Assembly (NCBI GenBank): GCA_016110215.1
Contig: JADWQD010000005.1
Coordinates: forward strand, 1,984,001-2,048,000
Origin: Capronia americana
Taxonomy: Eukaryota; Ascomycota; Eurotiomycetes; Chaetothyriales; Herpotrichiellaceae
Reading direction: 5' to 3'
Length of the DNA stretch: 64,000 nucleotides
Made by a program: the position numbers and the translations under genes. The number at the start of each line of letters is the position of its first letter. The stretch's first letter is position 1. This document shows positions 10,330 through 22,114 of this stretch, piece after piece. The notes beneath the pieces were generated by a model. That model was not told the origin of the DNA. It saw only the letters and a program-made list of their open reading frames with translations, and ran no database searches.

Positions 10330-11769
10330 TTACTTCTTCATCGCCTTCTCCGGCTTTTCAGCTAACAGCTTGCACCACTTCCTCCACTCACTCGCCGCCT
10401 TGTTGAACACGCGCTTCAAATCTTCCTTCACCTCCTGCTTCTCCCAGTGCTCGTCTTCCCAGTTCTTGTCCTCCGTATCCCGGCTGGACGCCCATCCGAT
10501 GGCTTCCAACACGTCACTCTCGGTCGGCGAGTGCTCGTAGCGCGGAAACAGCTTGGAATCGACCTTGTGGCATTCGGCGTCGAGATACTTGCGCAGGACT
10601 TCGATGCGCTGAGAGTGCGTGAACGTGAGTTTCAACTTGTTGGACTCGTCTTCGTGGTTGGGGCTGGCGTGTGTCGAGCTCGTGAGCCGCTTGGTGACAC
10701 TCCGGGCGGTCTTGGCCCCGCGGAAACTCGAATACGCCCAGACGGTGTCGATCTCGCCGAGCCCGCCAAACGGCCAGATGAAGGTCGCGAGAATGTCGAT
10801 GCCATATGCCACGGGCATTAACCCCGTGGCGATGACGGTGTCTCTCTGCGCCTTGGACTTTGTCCGCAGCATCGTGTTCACGAACTCTTCGCGCATCTGC
10901 TCATTTGTGAGCTGCATGGCTGGCGGGTAGATCAGGACCATCTCCTCCACGTCCACGGTCTTGTGCGTGTCGTGGCCTTCGTTGTCGCTGTGGTCCTTCT
11001 CGGTGTCGGACTGAGGTCCAGGGGAGACACGGCCCAGGAAGTCTAGATTCGAGGACGTGGTCTTGTGGATCGCCCAGTCGATGCCACGCGTGGCTTTGGA
11101 TTTCACGCCCTTCCAGCTCGCTGTCTTGGCGGTACTGGTCTTCGCGGATCGGACTTCTTCTTGCCATTTCCGTTGCACCTTGTGCAGCTTGGCTTCCTTT
11201 TCACCTTCGGCCGGTTTGCTGAGAGGGGGTGGCGGAGGAGTGTAGATCATGAACCGCCTGGGGATGGTCTCGGGGTCAACGTTGGGCAGGACGGGTCGCG
11301 GGAAGGGGACCAGATATCCTATCAGTTTGTGAGGATCCCGAATGTAGTGAATGGGATTGGAAGGGTTGTCGTCCTCGGGAAAGGTCTGCTTGATCCGCTG
11401 CGGGGGAGCCTGGAATTGTTGGTATTGTCGACCATGAGCGTAGTCTGCTGGATTGTAGGCTGGAGGCTGTGCATGAACGGAAGCTTGGGCCCCGATGTCA
11501 ACCCCTCCGTGAGCAGGTCGTTGCGGTAGAGATGGAGGAGAAGGCTCGTAGCCAGGCACAGGCACTGGCACTGGCATCTGTTGTGGTCGAGGCGGTTGCG
11601 GCGGAGGTGGAGGATAATACTGTCCCTGTGGTTGATATCCAGTACTATACTCCGAGTGCATGTTCAATGGCTGTTCGGTAGCAGTATTTGTGTTCAGGTA
11701 TTGTGGTCCACTTTGCGCCGGAAGTTCAGCTGGAAGGTTGTAGTTGGGATCCTGGTGAGGGTTCGCCAT
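10330..11769 (-). CDS. Conserved proline-rich fungal protein, function unknown
   Basis: One frame of 479 codons from ATG at 11769-11767 to TAG or TAA near 10330. Residues 1-125 are rich in Pro, Gln and Tyr, with poly-Pro runs, and are probably disordered. Residues 140-190 contain the pattern IGYLVPFPRPVLP and RRFMIYTPPPPPL. Then comes a basic segment (KLHKVQRKWQEEVR, TASWKGVKSK) and, near residues 320-350, a hydrophobic stretch around GLMPVAYGIDILATFIWPFG that could associate with membranes. I recognise the overall layout as a conserved protein of filamentous ascomycetes but know no name or function for it. A polyproline region suggests SH3 or WW partners; that is inference. Confidence 0.7.
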   Translation of the reverse strand: MANPHQDPNYNLPAELPAQSGPQYLNTNTATEQPLNMHSEYSTGYQPQGQYYPPPPPQPPRPQQMPVPVPVPGYEPSPPSLPQRPAHGGVDIGAQASVHAQPPAYNPADYAHGRQYQQFQAPPQRIKQTFPEDDNPSNPIHYIRDPHKLIGYLVPFPRPVLPNVDPETIPRRFMIYTPPPPPLSKPAEGEKEAKLHKVQRKWQEEVRSAKTSTAKTASWKGVKSKATRGIDWAIHKTTSSNLDFLGRVSPGPQSDTEKDHSDNEGHDTHKTVDVEEMVLIYPPAMQLTNEQMREEFVNTMLRTKSKAQRDTVIATGLMPVAYGIDILATFIWPFGGLGEIDTVWAYSSFRGAKTARSVTKRLTSSTHASPNHEDESNKLKLTFTHSQRIEVLRKYLDAECHKVDSKLFPRYEHSPTESDVLEAIGWASSRDTEDKNWEDEHWEKQEVKEDLKRVFNKAASEWRKWCKLLAEKPEKAMKK

Positions 11770-12474
11770 CGGAAGAAGAGGTTGAGTTGAGGTGAGCTGA
11801 GGTTCCGGCCTTGAGACTGCTTCAACCTGGACTGATAGTTATAGGACGGTATTACTTTCTTTCCAGCGTGCTTGCCACTGAATGTTACAGTCGTGTTGAC
11901 TATATAACTCTCTTCAACGCCAATATCACTGGGTTCAAACTTGGAATAGTATATGGACTCGACCCTGTTACGAGAGACGCGTCGCCGTATGACGTCGATC
12001 TCGAGGCTGGTGTCGCTTGTTCCTCGCTTCCGCACTTTTCCGGCCCCTCAGCAGGCACCTGCATAGTTTCAGTGAGAAGTGAGGGTGATAGCGGCGCAGG
12101 CCATGCAATGCCCCAAAATCGTCGCTCACAAGCCACGCGATCGTCGCAGACAAGCAATTGCAAGCACCGTAGGCTTCGGGCCGATCGCCTAGCCATACAT
12201 TTGGGTGACATTTCATCAGCGTACAGGATGACGACATGAACGGCAAGATAATGGCATAGCTAATTTCGATGTGCACGGGACTTCAAACGATAGATTGTCG
12301 GACTGAATTATTTTTCTCGCTGTCCCTGAGCAGAGGATGAGTTTGTACAGAAGTCCGAATGAAAGACCAAGTGGAGGAAATCGCGCGCTTATATCCCATC
12401 AAGTCGTCAATCCCAGCACCACGTTAATGCTCTCCTTAATGCCCGCCGATTGTTGATCTTGGTTCTTATAGGGC
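11770..12474. other. Intergenic region between two minus-strand genes
   Basis: Holds the 3' flank of FZO1 and the promoter of the proline-rich protein gene. I see no gene or repeat in it. Confidence 0.5.
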
Positions 12475-15343
12475 TCAGAGTCGCCCAGGAGCATACGCTC
12501 CTACCGCGCCCGGTGGCCCTCCTTCCAGGTCGATGGCCGATATTCTTCTTCTCGCTTCCTCCGAGTCTCGGACAAGGTTGCTGAAGTACTTTCGTGCGAC
12601 CTCGCTTTCTCTCTTCGTCTTGGTAACATCTTCCTTCTTCTGCCTTAGTTCCTCAACCGTATTCGCGAGGTCGGCAGTAAGATTTTGAGCTGGATAGCGC
12701 AGGACACGGCGCACTTCGGACGCGATGCGATGGGCATTGCTATGAGTATAGTCCATTTCGGCCAGGGTGGCCGAAAGTTTCTGTGCGAGTCGAGGGGGGA
12801 GTGTTTGCGGAATGGTAGAGAGAATGTAAGCTACTGTCAAAACAGCTAGAAGCATCTGTGAGCCACAATCTTGATGTTAACCGGGGTGACAGGTGAAACT
12901 TACCAGCAGCAACCATGCCGGGCAAAATCAGTCTCCTCAAATTCCTACTTCCGATGATCTTAGCCGCGCCAAAGGCCCCATCGACCCAACCAACACCTCC
13001 CACGGCCCTGGTTCCCAATGTTCCGGCAACAGTGAGAGCCAGACCTGTACCCACCGTCTTCTCTTGCCGCTCCCACACACCAGCTACGTCGAAGAAGTCC
13101 CAGATCTCCACATCTGTGTCAACGGACCGCACCAGAGCATCCTTCCTTCGCTGGAACATTTTGTCCGCAGCAAAGTTGAGGTTCTCATAACTGTTGCCGA
13201 CATGTAACAATCCGAGGGACTTGATCATGCTAACTCCCTGAACTGTTCTCGCTCGTCCGTAGTTCTCACAACTGGCGACCGCAGCAGAGATTTGCTCGAG
13301 CATGGCAATCCGGAGATCCTCTGCGTACTGGAATGCCGAAAACAGGCCAGGATACTCGACACCGTGGTCTTGCTTCCCCACATTCGCGATGGTGCTGGAT
13401 AGGGTTGAGCGCGTGTGATTGTACACCTCCGTTGAGGTGGAATCGATCTCCTTTTCAACTTGCTCCGACACTGCACCCCGCTGTTTCTGCTTCTCTTCGA
13501 ATTCTGGGATGATCTCGAAGAGCTCTTTGGATACTCGATCGAGTTCGGACTGAGCAACATCGCGGTTCACTGTGGCAAGGACGTTCATATCGCCCAGGCA
13601 GTTCAGCAGATACGTCTTCGCGGGTGCCAACTTTGACCTTGCTCTCTTCTCGAGTACAAATCTTCGCAGGGCACTTTCAAGGACTTCAAAGTCTCGGATT
13701 TTCTCCTTGTCCTTTCCCTTGCCTTTGTCTGATCCGTCGTCATCGTCATCGGGAGGTGAAGGGCCCGAACCACCATTGCCACCATCTCCTTCGGGCGGCA
13801 TCAAGGAAGGCACCATGGGGATAGCATTGCTAGAAACAAAGTGTACCAGCTCTTGCGCCTCTTTGAAGGTCTGTGGACTGAGCTTTTGCAGTTGCTCAAG
13901 AATCATCTTCTGACACCGCTCCTTGTCGCGGATATTGTCAAATCCATTTACCACCATGAAAATATAGGCTTTCTCATGGGCAGCTTGCCATATGAATTCC
14001 TTGGCAGAAAGTGTGAAATGGTTGGCGGCCGAAACGACGAACACGACCACGTCAATTTCTTCCTGTCGAGCGAACACTGCTGTTGTCTTGACCGAGTCTG
14101 AGTTTAAGCCTGGTGCGTCGATGAGCGCTATGTCAACTACACCGTTGTTCAACAGTGATTGATCGATGGACCTGACATCCTTGACATAGACTTTGCACTG
14201 CATGTAGCGGTCGTTGTCGATCACGATCTTGTCCAGTTCGGACAATGAGTACGAGTCGTATGTGCTTTCGTCGTTCCGGTCGTAGGTGGTATCTTTGTGC
14301 ACTGCATGCACCTCCTCAATTCCGCCGTTGTCCCTAGCGTCCAAAACCTCGCAAAAAATACTCGTACAAGGTTGTTGATCCTCAGGCAGGACCTTCCGCC
14401 GCAGGAGGGCGTTGCAAAATGTCGACTTTCCGGCGTTTAAATCGCCTGTTACCAATACCTTGCTTGAGGTATCCTCTATCCGATCTCGGAGAGCCAGCAG
14501 ATGGCGGACGCTCTGGCTGATCTTCCCATCCAGGAGCGAGGCGATCGACTTCTTTTCCAGCGAATGAACCAATTCAGTCTGGGATAATGCACCAACTTTC
14601 AGATCAAGTTTGAGGATGGAAAACTCTTGGGCGATCTGTGGCGTGACGAGACGGGGCTCAGGGGTCTTCCGAGCCTGTACTTGCGAACTCGATTCTCCGG
14701 TGGTGTCTTCTCCTAGCGAAGTTCCAGCTCTTCTCAGTGCCGCCGGCCGATCGTATGCAGCCTTCTTAAGAAAAACCTGCCGTGACAAGTCTGTTGCATC
14801 TCGGGTTGATTGCGCGTGTGGCATGGCCGGCCTGGAGGGGTCCGTTCCGCTGTCGGGTCTCTGAACCGTAGGATAGTGCGCAGGCCAGTGCGCGTTCATC
14901 TCTTGTAGCTGCTTGAGCAGTTCGACTGTCTGGGAAATGGCCTTCGCGAGGGCAACCCGATTTTGGTTGTAATAGAGCTGATGGACATGGCCTGCGAGGG
15001 CCCGTTTCTCCGACTCCGATACAGTCGCGGATTGTCCAGCGATCTGAGGGGTATGTGCGGGCGTCGGTCGGTCCCTTAGCAACTCATCCTCCCACGCGCG
15101 CATCTCGCCACCGGATTGCTGCACGTCACCGGGCATGCTGCCATAGCCTGAGTCTCGTTCCAATTGTTCCATCAGGGCCGCAGCATGAGACGGCTGCGAG
15201 CCATTGCCAACAGTCATGTATTGGGGCCGATAGGAGGGTGCGGGCGATGCCACTTCGTTGTGTCCGAAGTAGTCGCTGGATGATGCAGGGTCTTGGTTTG
15301 GGCGCGAAGAACCTTCGCCTGCAGCGTCGCCGGAGTGGCTCAT
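12475..15343 (-). CDS. fzo1: Mitofusin, outer mitochondrial membrane fusion GTPase
   Basis: Two exons: 15343-12904 and 12845-12475, giving 936 residues. The 58-bp intron starts GTAAGT and ends TTCTAG; this acceptor, rather than the CACAG ten bases earlier, restores the frame (MVAA joined to AVLTVAYILSTIP). Residues 1-235 are low-complexity with helical patches. The dynamin-type GTPase has G1 GDLNAGKS (300-307), G2 Thr in PCTS (325-328), G3 DAPG (409-412) and G4-like NGFD (about 466-469). A Gly/Pro/Asp-rich insert follows the GTPase. Two membrane segments lie near residues 755-830. The C-terminus is a heptad-repeat helix with ESEVARKYFSNLVRDS. The protein drives homotypic fusion of mitochondria. 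It is divergently paired with VPS2, 345 bp away. Confidence 0.93.
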
Positions 15344-15688
15344 TGTTGAAGCGAGCGCGATTTATCTGCAACTGGGAACGGTGGCTTTCAGCGGATCGAC
15401 AGAGTCATTCATGTCCATAGCGATGTTTGTAGACTGTCAGGCGAAGAATAAAGTGTGAATGTTGTCACGTCAGTCGGTCCCTGGCACAAGAATTGCAGGT
15501 GAACCGTCCCGACGTTGTTCCGGCCCGCAACGTCATTGGCGCTCGGGAGGCTCCAAGAAACAGCCCATAGTCTCCCACCGCAGCGACACACCAGCGACTG
15601 CTCCGGCTTCAATTCAGAGTTGACTGCAATCTTCGGACAAATCAGGTCCCTATTGTACCTTAAGGAGGCATCTCACCTCCTCTCCGCC
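15344..15688. promoter_or_regulatory. Shared divergent promoter of FZO1 and VPS2
   Basis: The two start codons are 345 bp apart on opposite strands, so both promoters must lie here. A CCAAT-type motif (ATTGG on the plus strand) is at 15535-15539. No clear TATA box is seen. Confidence 0.5.
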
Positions 15689-16518
15689 ATGAATGTGAGC
15701 CATCTACATCTCGGCAGTTGCCCAGACCCCCCCGCTAACCACAACCACTACCAGATCATAGAATGGGCCTTCGGCAAGCGGATGACGCCGGCAGAACGTC
15801 TGCGCAAACACCAACGTGCACTCGAGAAGACGCAAAGAGAACTCGACCGTGAGCGGGTCAAGCTTGAGAATCAAGAGAAGAAGCTCGTCGCAGATATCAA
15901 GAAGAGCGCAAAGAACGGTCAGATTGGCGCCTGTAAGATCCAGGCGAAGGATTTGGTCCGGACAAGGCGGTATATTCAGAAGTTTTACCAGATGAGAACC
16001 CAGTTGCAGGCCATTAGCTTGAGGATACAGGTATTCATTTCTGCTGTCGATACCACGACCGGCAACGGCTGACCGACTTCTCCGCAGACCGTCCGGAGCA
16101 ATGAACAGATGATGCAGTCCATGAAGGGGGCTACGATGCTTCTGGGCAGCATGAACCGGCAGATGAACTTGCCGGCACTCCAGCGCATCGCCATGGAATT
16201 CGAGCGCGAGAATGACATCATGGACCAGCGCCAGGAGATGATGGATGATGCCATTGACGATGTTACAGGGCTGGAGGATGAAGAGGAAGGCGAGGAAGTG
16301 GTAAATCAAGTACTTGACGAGATTGGCGTCGATCTGAACAATGCCGTAAGTTTGTTGCGCTACTCCTTCGTTCCCGTTGCTGATGAGATTGCTAGCTGGG
16401 TGAGACTCCGTCAGGAATACAGAAAGCGGCTGTCCCGGAAGGCCGGGTCGCCCAAGCCATAGGCGGTGGAGGCGAAGACGACGATTTGCAAGCCCGCCTC
16501 GACAGTTTGCGAAAATAA
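15689..16518 (+). CDS. vps2: ESCRT-III subunit Vps2/Did4 (CHMP2 family)
   Basis: Four exons: 15689-15694, 15755-16030, 16088-16345 and 16396-16518, giving 220 residues. The first exon is only ATGAAT; the 60-bp intron after it has GTGAGC, GCTAACC and CCAG. The joined start is MNIIEWAFGKRMTPAERLR, the expected N-terminus of fungal Vps2. The protein has the basic N-terminal helices (QRELDRERVKLENQEKKL, then KDLVRTRRYIQKFYQMRTQL), a middle NLPALQRIAMEFERE region, an acidic linker, and a C-terminal MIM1-type helix (DDDLQARLDSLRK) that binds Vps4. It polymerises on endosomes with Vps24 and Snf7 to form multivesicular bodies. Family assignment is very clear. Confidence 0.94.
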
Positions 16519-16984
16519 TGGCCGGGAGCATGATCATCTGAGACAAACGAATCTCGCATCAAGCACGGCGCCTGGAGTTATGGTAGACGCATCATTTGCT
16601 TGCTGGTGCTGGATAATTTCGTACGCAGAATAACTTCCCTTGGACTGGGAGCAATTCTATGAACCGTCAAATGGCTTGTCGAATTCCCCTTGGGAATGAA
16701 AAAATCCTGTTTGTAAATGTGGCTACCTAAAGAAAACAGGTGTGGAATTCAAGTGAAAGATGCACCTGGCACCGAAGAAGCACACTCCCTCAAAGATACT
16801 AAAACCGGCTGATTCCCAGCCTACAATCCGAAATACGAACCCAATAACATGTCCGTCGAACGAAAGTCCAGCAACCCATGGCGGGTGCTGCTCCATGGAG
16901 TTTCCCGCTGTGTCCTTTGGCCAAGTCTATTGTTACAATGTACACCGAGACGCCAGAGCTGACTATAGAAGATCATATAGTCCA
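16519..16984. other. 3' intergenic region between convergent genes
   Basis: Lies between the stop codons of VPS2 and the CAP-protein gene. I see no gene or repeat. Confidence 0.5.
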
Positions 16985-18530
16985 TCAATTGGGGAGGATT
17001 TCTGTGATGGGCTGACCCAGAGGAGCGCCAACTTGGCTGTACGCGCCTTGGATATTGCCTGATCTGCGGATCAGCACCCCGTTGGCAATATTGAGAGGGA
17101 AAGGGGTCATACCTGCTGGGCTATAGTTGCAAACTGTGAAATAAGGGCTGATGCCAGACCCGGTATTGGCCAATCCGTCAGGACAGTATTGCGTCGCACA
17201 GCCAACCTCACGTGTGTCTTTCCACACTATCTGTGAGAAGTGACCCCAATTGTTGAAGTTGGACATGTCGACGTTGTCCTGTCCGTAGGGCAGCGGATAA
17301 TTTGGCATCTCCGTGTTGTACATGCTGTTGCCGATCATAGAAGGCACTCGCTCGGCTGTATACCCGGCGCCGATATTCTGCCCATAACCTCCGCCGCCAG
17401 CGGTGCTGGTTGGAAAATAGGAGATTAGCTCTTTCTCGACCGAGACTGTGCGGCTTGTAAGAAAGTGGGGTTACTTACGTGTTGTGAGCGTAGACGCAAG
17501 TGGCCGCAATATCTGCTGCAATGCTGGCCAGACTCTCCGACCAGGTCAAGTCAGCAGCTGTATGGTTCGATCGATGAATGTTGTGTGCTTCCAGAATGGC
17601 GTCGATGGGGCTAAGTGAGCTCACATCATCCGTCACGACAGCGCCAGGCGGAGCAGTGGAGGAGGTAGTCACGGAGGAAGCGCCGCTGGTGGTTGTCAAC
17701 AGAGTAGTGCTAGAAACAGACGACTCGGTCGTAGATGAGGTTGGAAGAGAACTGCTTGTGGACGCCGTGCTGGAATCTGTTGAACTGCTTGTTGATGAGG
17801 TCGAGGAGGAGCTCGTGGTAAAGCTTGTCGAGAAACTGCTAGGCACCGAGGAACTCGTGGTACTGCCTCCCGCCGAGCTGACGCTACTGCTGCTCGAGGT
17901 AGATGATGTGGTTGAGCCTCCAATTGGACCGAGACTGCTGCTTATGCTGGTGGAAGATGCCGTCGTGGCGGTGCTGCTGTCGGAGCCGCTGCTTCTTGAA
18001 GTCGACATGCTGGACGATGGTGAAGTGGAGCCCCCAATTGGACCGCCGCCATCGCGACTACTCGTTATCGATGTGGAAGACGACAAAGAACTGCTCGGAT
18101 TTGGACCGGTGTATCCATAAGGTCTAGAAGTCGTAGATCCGCCAATGGGTCCAGCACCAGACGATGAGCTGAAGATTCGTGACGAGCTTGAAGAAGCAAG
18201 CGACTTGGTGATGTGTGGACCGAACCAGTCGGCCCATGGCTCGTGTTTAGCATCTGTAGGGATGGGACCAGCGTTGGTGGGAGGCTTTCCGGGTCTTGGA
18301 GGGAAATGGGGGCCAGATGGCCCGAAGGGTGGGCCGGGCTTTCGAAAGAGTTGAATGCCTTCGCCTCGGGGAACCGGATTAACAACTTGCTCTTCACCAT
18401 TGCAGGGACATGATTGAACAGCCCTTGTCACTGTCTCTGTCACAGTAACGTCCCTCAACCAGTGATTCCATGAGCCGAGTGCCTGTCCGCTAGCAGCCAG
18501 CACAATGAATGTTGTTGTCGAGAGTTTCAT
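16985..18530 (-). CDS. Secreted CAP/SCP (PR-1-like) protein with mucin-like linker
   Basis: Two exons: 18530-17479 and 17405-16985, giving 490 residues; the 73-bp intron has GTAAGT, GCTAAT and CCAG. Residues 1-19 are a signal peptide. A Pro/Gly-rich segment follows, then a Ser/Thr-rich mucin-like linker (about 110-300) with three copies of GPIGGST, likely heavily O-glycosylated and encoded by low-complexity DNA. The CAP domain occupies about 310-490: AILEAHNIHR, then LTWSESLASIAADIA, the HFSQIVWKDTREVGCA box and YFTVCNYSPAG. Such proteins, like yeast Pry1, are extracellular and several bind sterols or fatty acids. No GPI signal is seen. The exact ligand cannot be read from the sequence. Confidence 0.87.
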
Positions 18531-19871
18531 GTTGACAACTTGCAGCAGGTGACTGGAGAAGCTTGGGACAATAGAATGAACAATTTGTCAACGGCAAAAG
18601 AAAGAGAGAGTGACTTAGGTGAGTCTCTTGCACCTTGAAGGAAAGAACAGTGAGGGTTTAGTTGTCGAAGAAGACTGCGGCGTCCACGGCATTTATGTGT
18701 TCTTCCATCGAGGCATGTGGCGGCCATCGGGGGCATGATGCGAGGGCCATGTTCAACAACGGGTTTGACACTCCTCAGCTGGTGCGCAAGTCGAAGAAAT
18801 TAGACGTGCGGCAGACTGCTGTCATAGCAACTGACCCAAGCTTCGACCGCATTATGCAGAGCGGAATGCGTCGAGGACCTGCGTATATTCGAACGAACAG
18901 GTCGTCCAGGAGACAATGCTTTGTTCGACAAAGAGAACAGGTCCTGAATTAATGACAGAAATCGTCCCGAAGAGGTGTGCATGAGATATTTCTCATTGGG
19001 CATGGGAATGTTCTCATACCTGAGAGTTACAAGCTGGGGATCATACCGGGAAAGGGGGAAGGGTTCCCAGCCGTTTGGGTGTGGACCGAGGCTTGCTGTT
19101 TGGTACAACTTGTGGCTTGATTTGGAGCTTACCGGCCGTCCTAGCAAGGGTCTGAACAAGCTGCCAATGTGACACACGTATAAATGGGAAATCGCGGACT
19201 GGTGGATGTGGAATATAGCGGGGTTGTGTAACGGGAGCCTAGGAGGTGTTGACAAGGCTGTCAAGCCTCGATGTCCAAACCGCAAAACGTACCTACCATG
19301 TCTCCAATGTCAGCTGAACCGACAATAGGCGTGCCCAAATTCCTGCCTCGTCACTACGTAGCAACGTCGAGTGAGGATACCCATCTGTGCTGTGAAACAG
19401 GTATGTGTGTGTTTCAGTTGTGAAGGTTGGATTGGACGACGGCTCCATTTGGATTGAGCTTCGGTACGGGTCCCAAGTTCTTTCGATGTGCATTTGCCCC
19501 GAGTGGGCAATGGAGCGGCTATCGGTTTAGACCTCGTTGACTGGGAGCAAGAGTCTGGTGAGAAGCAGGTCATGGATGGCAGACGCGGTTCAATCTCACG
19601 GTGACACGCTAGCAGCGAGGCAAAACTTCGGCTAATTGTTACGATGTGATTCTCCGCGATTCGCCAACTGCACTTGTCATTGGCTAGAGGCAAACATCAC
19701 CCGGATAATTGTTGGTGCTGAGACTCTGTGACAGCAGACGTAGAGTCTGCCTTCCTCTCGCCTTGATCATACCCTTTGAGATACACCAACACACGCGATC
19801 TTGCGCCGCCGACTAGTGCAGCAGATCCCGTTGTCGTGTCACCGCGATGTGCCGGCTCAGAACCGCAAGCA
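18531..19871. other. Intergenic region between divergent genes
   Basis: This 1.3-kb stretch contains promoters of the CAP-protein gene and VPS38. The longest frame (about 160 codons on the minus strand, 18800-19285) has no recognisable domain and starts in composition-neutral DNA; I do not call it. Confidence 0.45.
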
Positions 19872-21832
19872 ATGGCCGAACAAGGAGATGATCCCGCGGT
19901 TCATGCGAAGGTTCATGAGCGGCCGTTCCTCTATTCCTGGGTCAGTACCGCCCTGCTGGGATGGAATCACCACAGCTCATACTGTGCTAGAATCGGCGGC
20001 TGCGGCATCTGCACGGAATCTCCCTGCGAAACCTTCATGTAACACCAACGAGTCCTAAAGCGAAGAGCAAGGCGACAACGGATGATGATGCTCCCTACAA
20101 CCTTGTTTCTCCAGCCAGGCGCGCACTACACGGGGACTCCAGTGCGCTGACCCACTCACGGTCCTTCACGAATCTCCCCTCCGCGAGCGATGAGGCTGCA
20201 ATTGCCGGTGGCCCGCACAGAGCGGCCACATCTTTCGAGAGAGTCGAGAAGCAACAAAGCAGGCCGGGCGGAACCAGAATGCGCAGAAGAAGTACTCTCC
20301 ATTGGGCCACAACAAGTCCACGCATGCGACAGTCGAAGCTGGAAGACATGGTCGTTAACCGCCTCGCCGATACCTGGATCTCTGTCCATTGTGCCGGTAT
20401 TTCTGAACCTGTCTATATCAGTGAGGTGATTGAGAGATCTATGAATCCGAGCTTTGCGTTCTTCGATATGGACAACAGCGGCCCTCGGATCTCGAGGTCT
20501 GATGAGTGTACTGTTCGCGTTTGGGCACGGCCTTCAAACACTGAAAATTACTGCCTTCTCGTGGAGTTGGAATTGAACCTGAGATCTTTACAATTCGTCG
20601 GACGAAGTCTGGAGAACTTCCATCATCCACTGCCTCAGAACTGTATTCTTTTGCACCTGTCAGACGGGATATACACCAGCTTCACGGATCTACCCACCGA
20701 ACCACATCCGATGGCGGCGCATGCCGTCGATCATCGAGCTGGCACTAGTAAGCCTGGCTCGACCTTCGATGCTCTGATGCAACTCGCGAATTTGGATGAG
20801 TGTATTCAAGACGCTTTCAAAGTACGGTCGGAACTTGAGGAGGACATCAACAGAATCCTTGCGGAAGCGCATGTCCTAACCGTTGATGACACCGCGGAAC
20901 CTGAACTTGATGACGACAGTCCTCAGGTCAAGGCTGCATTGGCGGCAGAGCACAAACAATTGCGGCAACTCAAGAAGAGGAGGGAAGAGTTGCGGCAGTC
21001 CCTGGAGCAGCGCAAGCAGGCACTCTTAACGGGCCGCGCAGCCCAACAAACGGCCCAAGTACTGATCGAAACCGGGAACAGAGAGTCCAAAGAGCTGGAA
21101 ACTCGACTGAAGCAAATCGAAACAGATTCAAGCGGCCAAGTTAGGCGGATATGCGAGTCGCTTTTGACGATATTTCCCATCGAGCCGCTCAAGAACCGAA
21201 CACTCCAATTCACCATCCGGGGCATCCATCTTCCCAATTCGGTCTACAACGACACGAACCGAGACGAAATCGCTGCGGCGCTTGGATTTGTTGCTCAATT
21301 GGTGCATCAACTAGCCCTTTACCTGTCCATCTCTCTGCCCTACCCTCTGGAGCCTTCTGCGTCCACCTCCTATATATCTGACCCGATATCGATTGGACTG
21401 AGTCAGCGAAAGTACCCACTGCATCCCACGACTGTACCTTACAAGTTCGAGTATGGCGTCTTTTTGTTGAACAAAGACATTGAGTTCCTAATGAACCGGC
21501 AAGGTCTGCGAGTGCTTGACATCCGACATACTCTTCCGAACCTCAAGTATTTGCTTTATGTGTTGACTGCTGGTACCGGAGAAATGCCAGCACGGAAGGC
21601 TGGCGGCGTCAGGGGCCTGCTTGGTGGTCGCTTGACTCCTGACATCTTGCGGCGTACTAGCGAAGACAGTGTTCGGAGTCTATCAGCCCCACTCAAAGGA
21701 GAATTCACTGGCATGAAGACGAACGGCGGTGTCGTCCATAGCAAAGAGAAAGAGACTGACCCCTTTGTAACAACATCACCGGCAAGAGAACTGCCATACA
21801 GACAGGGCTTCTCCCGGCTGCCGCACAAGTGA
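19872..21832 (+). CDS. vps38: Vps38/UVRAG-like subunit of PI3-kinase complex II
   Basis: Two exons: 19872-19940 and 19991-21832, giving 636 residues. The 50-bp intron has a weak GTCAGT donor and a GCTAG acceptor. The join gives RPFLYSW followed by NRRLRHLHGISLRNL, the expected start of fungal Vps38 proteins. Residues 25-110 are polar. A C2-like part follows (TWISVHCAGISEPVYISEVI; MNPSFAFFDM). A coiled coil spans about 320-390 (HKQLRQLKKRREELRQSLEQ and onward). The Atg14/UVRAG-type C-terminal domain (PF10186) covers about 410-570, including LGFVAQLVHQLALYLSISLP and GVFLLNKDIEFLMN. It pairs with Vps34, Vps15 and Atg6 at endosomes. The stop at 21830 lies inside a GTGAGT context, so an extra 3' exon cannot be excluded. 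Confidence 0.85.
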
Positions 21833-22057
21833 GTATCGAAATGAGATGTCCAGTTGGTAATGAAGAGTCTATCATTTCACGGCTCCCTCACTCCAACCTC
21901 AGTCTTCCCTAACAAGGTCTTCACACAGCGGATGCTGTTGTCACCAGAGGAAGTGTATGCATAGGTGCGGCTAATGGCGGCGTGACATCTCCTCTGTCAC
22001 TTCGTGCAGCATATGTGCACATGTTAATAGCGATTTATTTAATCCGGCTTCGCGACG

Positions 22058-22065
22058 CATATAAG
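22058..22065 (+). promoter_or_regulatory. TATA-like box before Zn2Cys6 regulator
   Basis: CATATAAG lies about 50 bp upstream of the ATG at 22115, a plausible core promoter element. Confidence 0.35.
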
Positions 22066-22114
22066 AACGTGATACTGTATACTTTTGCCAAGACCTCCTC
22101 CATTCAGAGCCAGC

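Noticed and set aside
12740..12903. FZO1 intron with the CACAG acceptor (48 bp)
   Set aside because: It leads to a non-homologous 38-residue end; the acceptor ten bases further restores the conserved mitofusin C-terminus.
15704..16546. Open frame of 280 codons on the minus strand opposite VPS2
   Set aside because: It is the antisense of a clearly conserved ESCRT-III gene and has no domain of its own.
17578..18120. Open frame of 180 codons on the plus strand opposite the CAP-protein linker
   Set aside because: The Val/Leu/Glu-rich translation is the complement of Ser/Thr codon repeats; no independent support.
21833..21990. Extra 3' exon of VPS38 after a GTGAGT at 21829
   Set aside because: The resulting short Cys/His-rich tail is not family-like; the plain stop at 21830-21832 is simpler.
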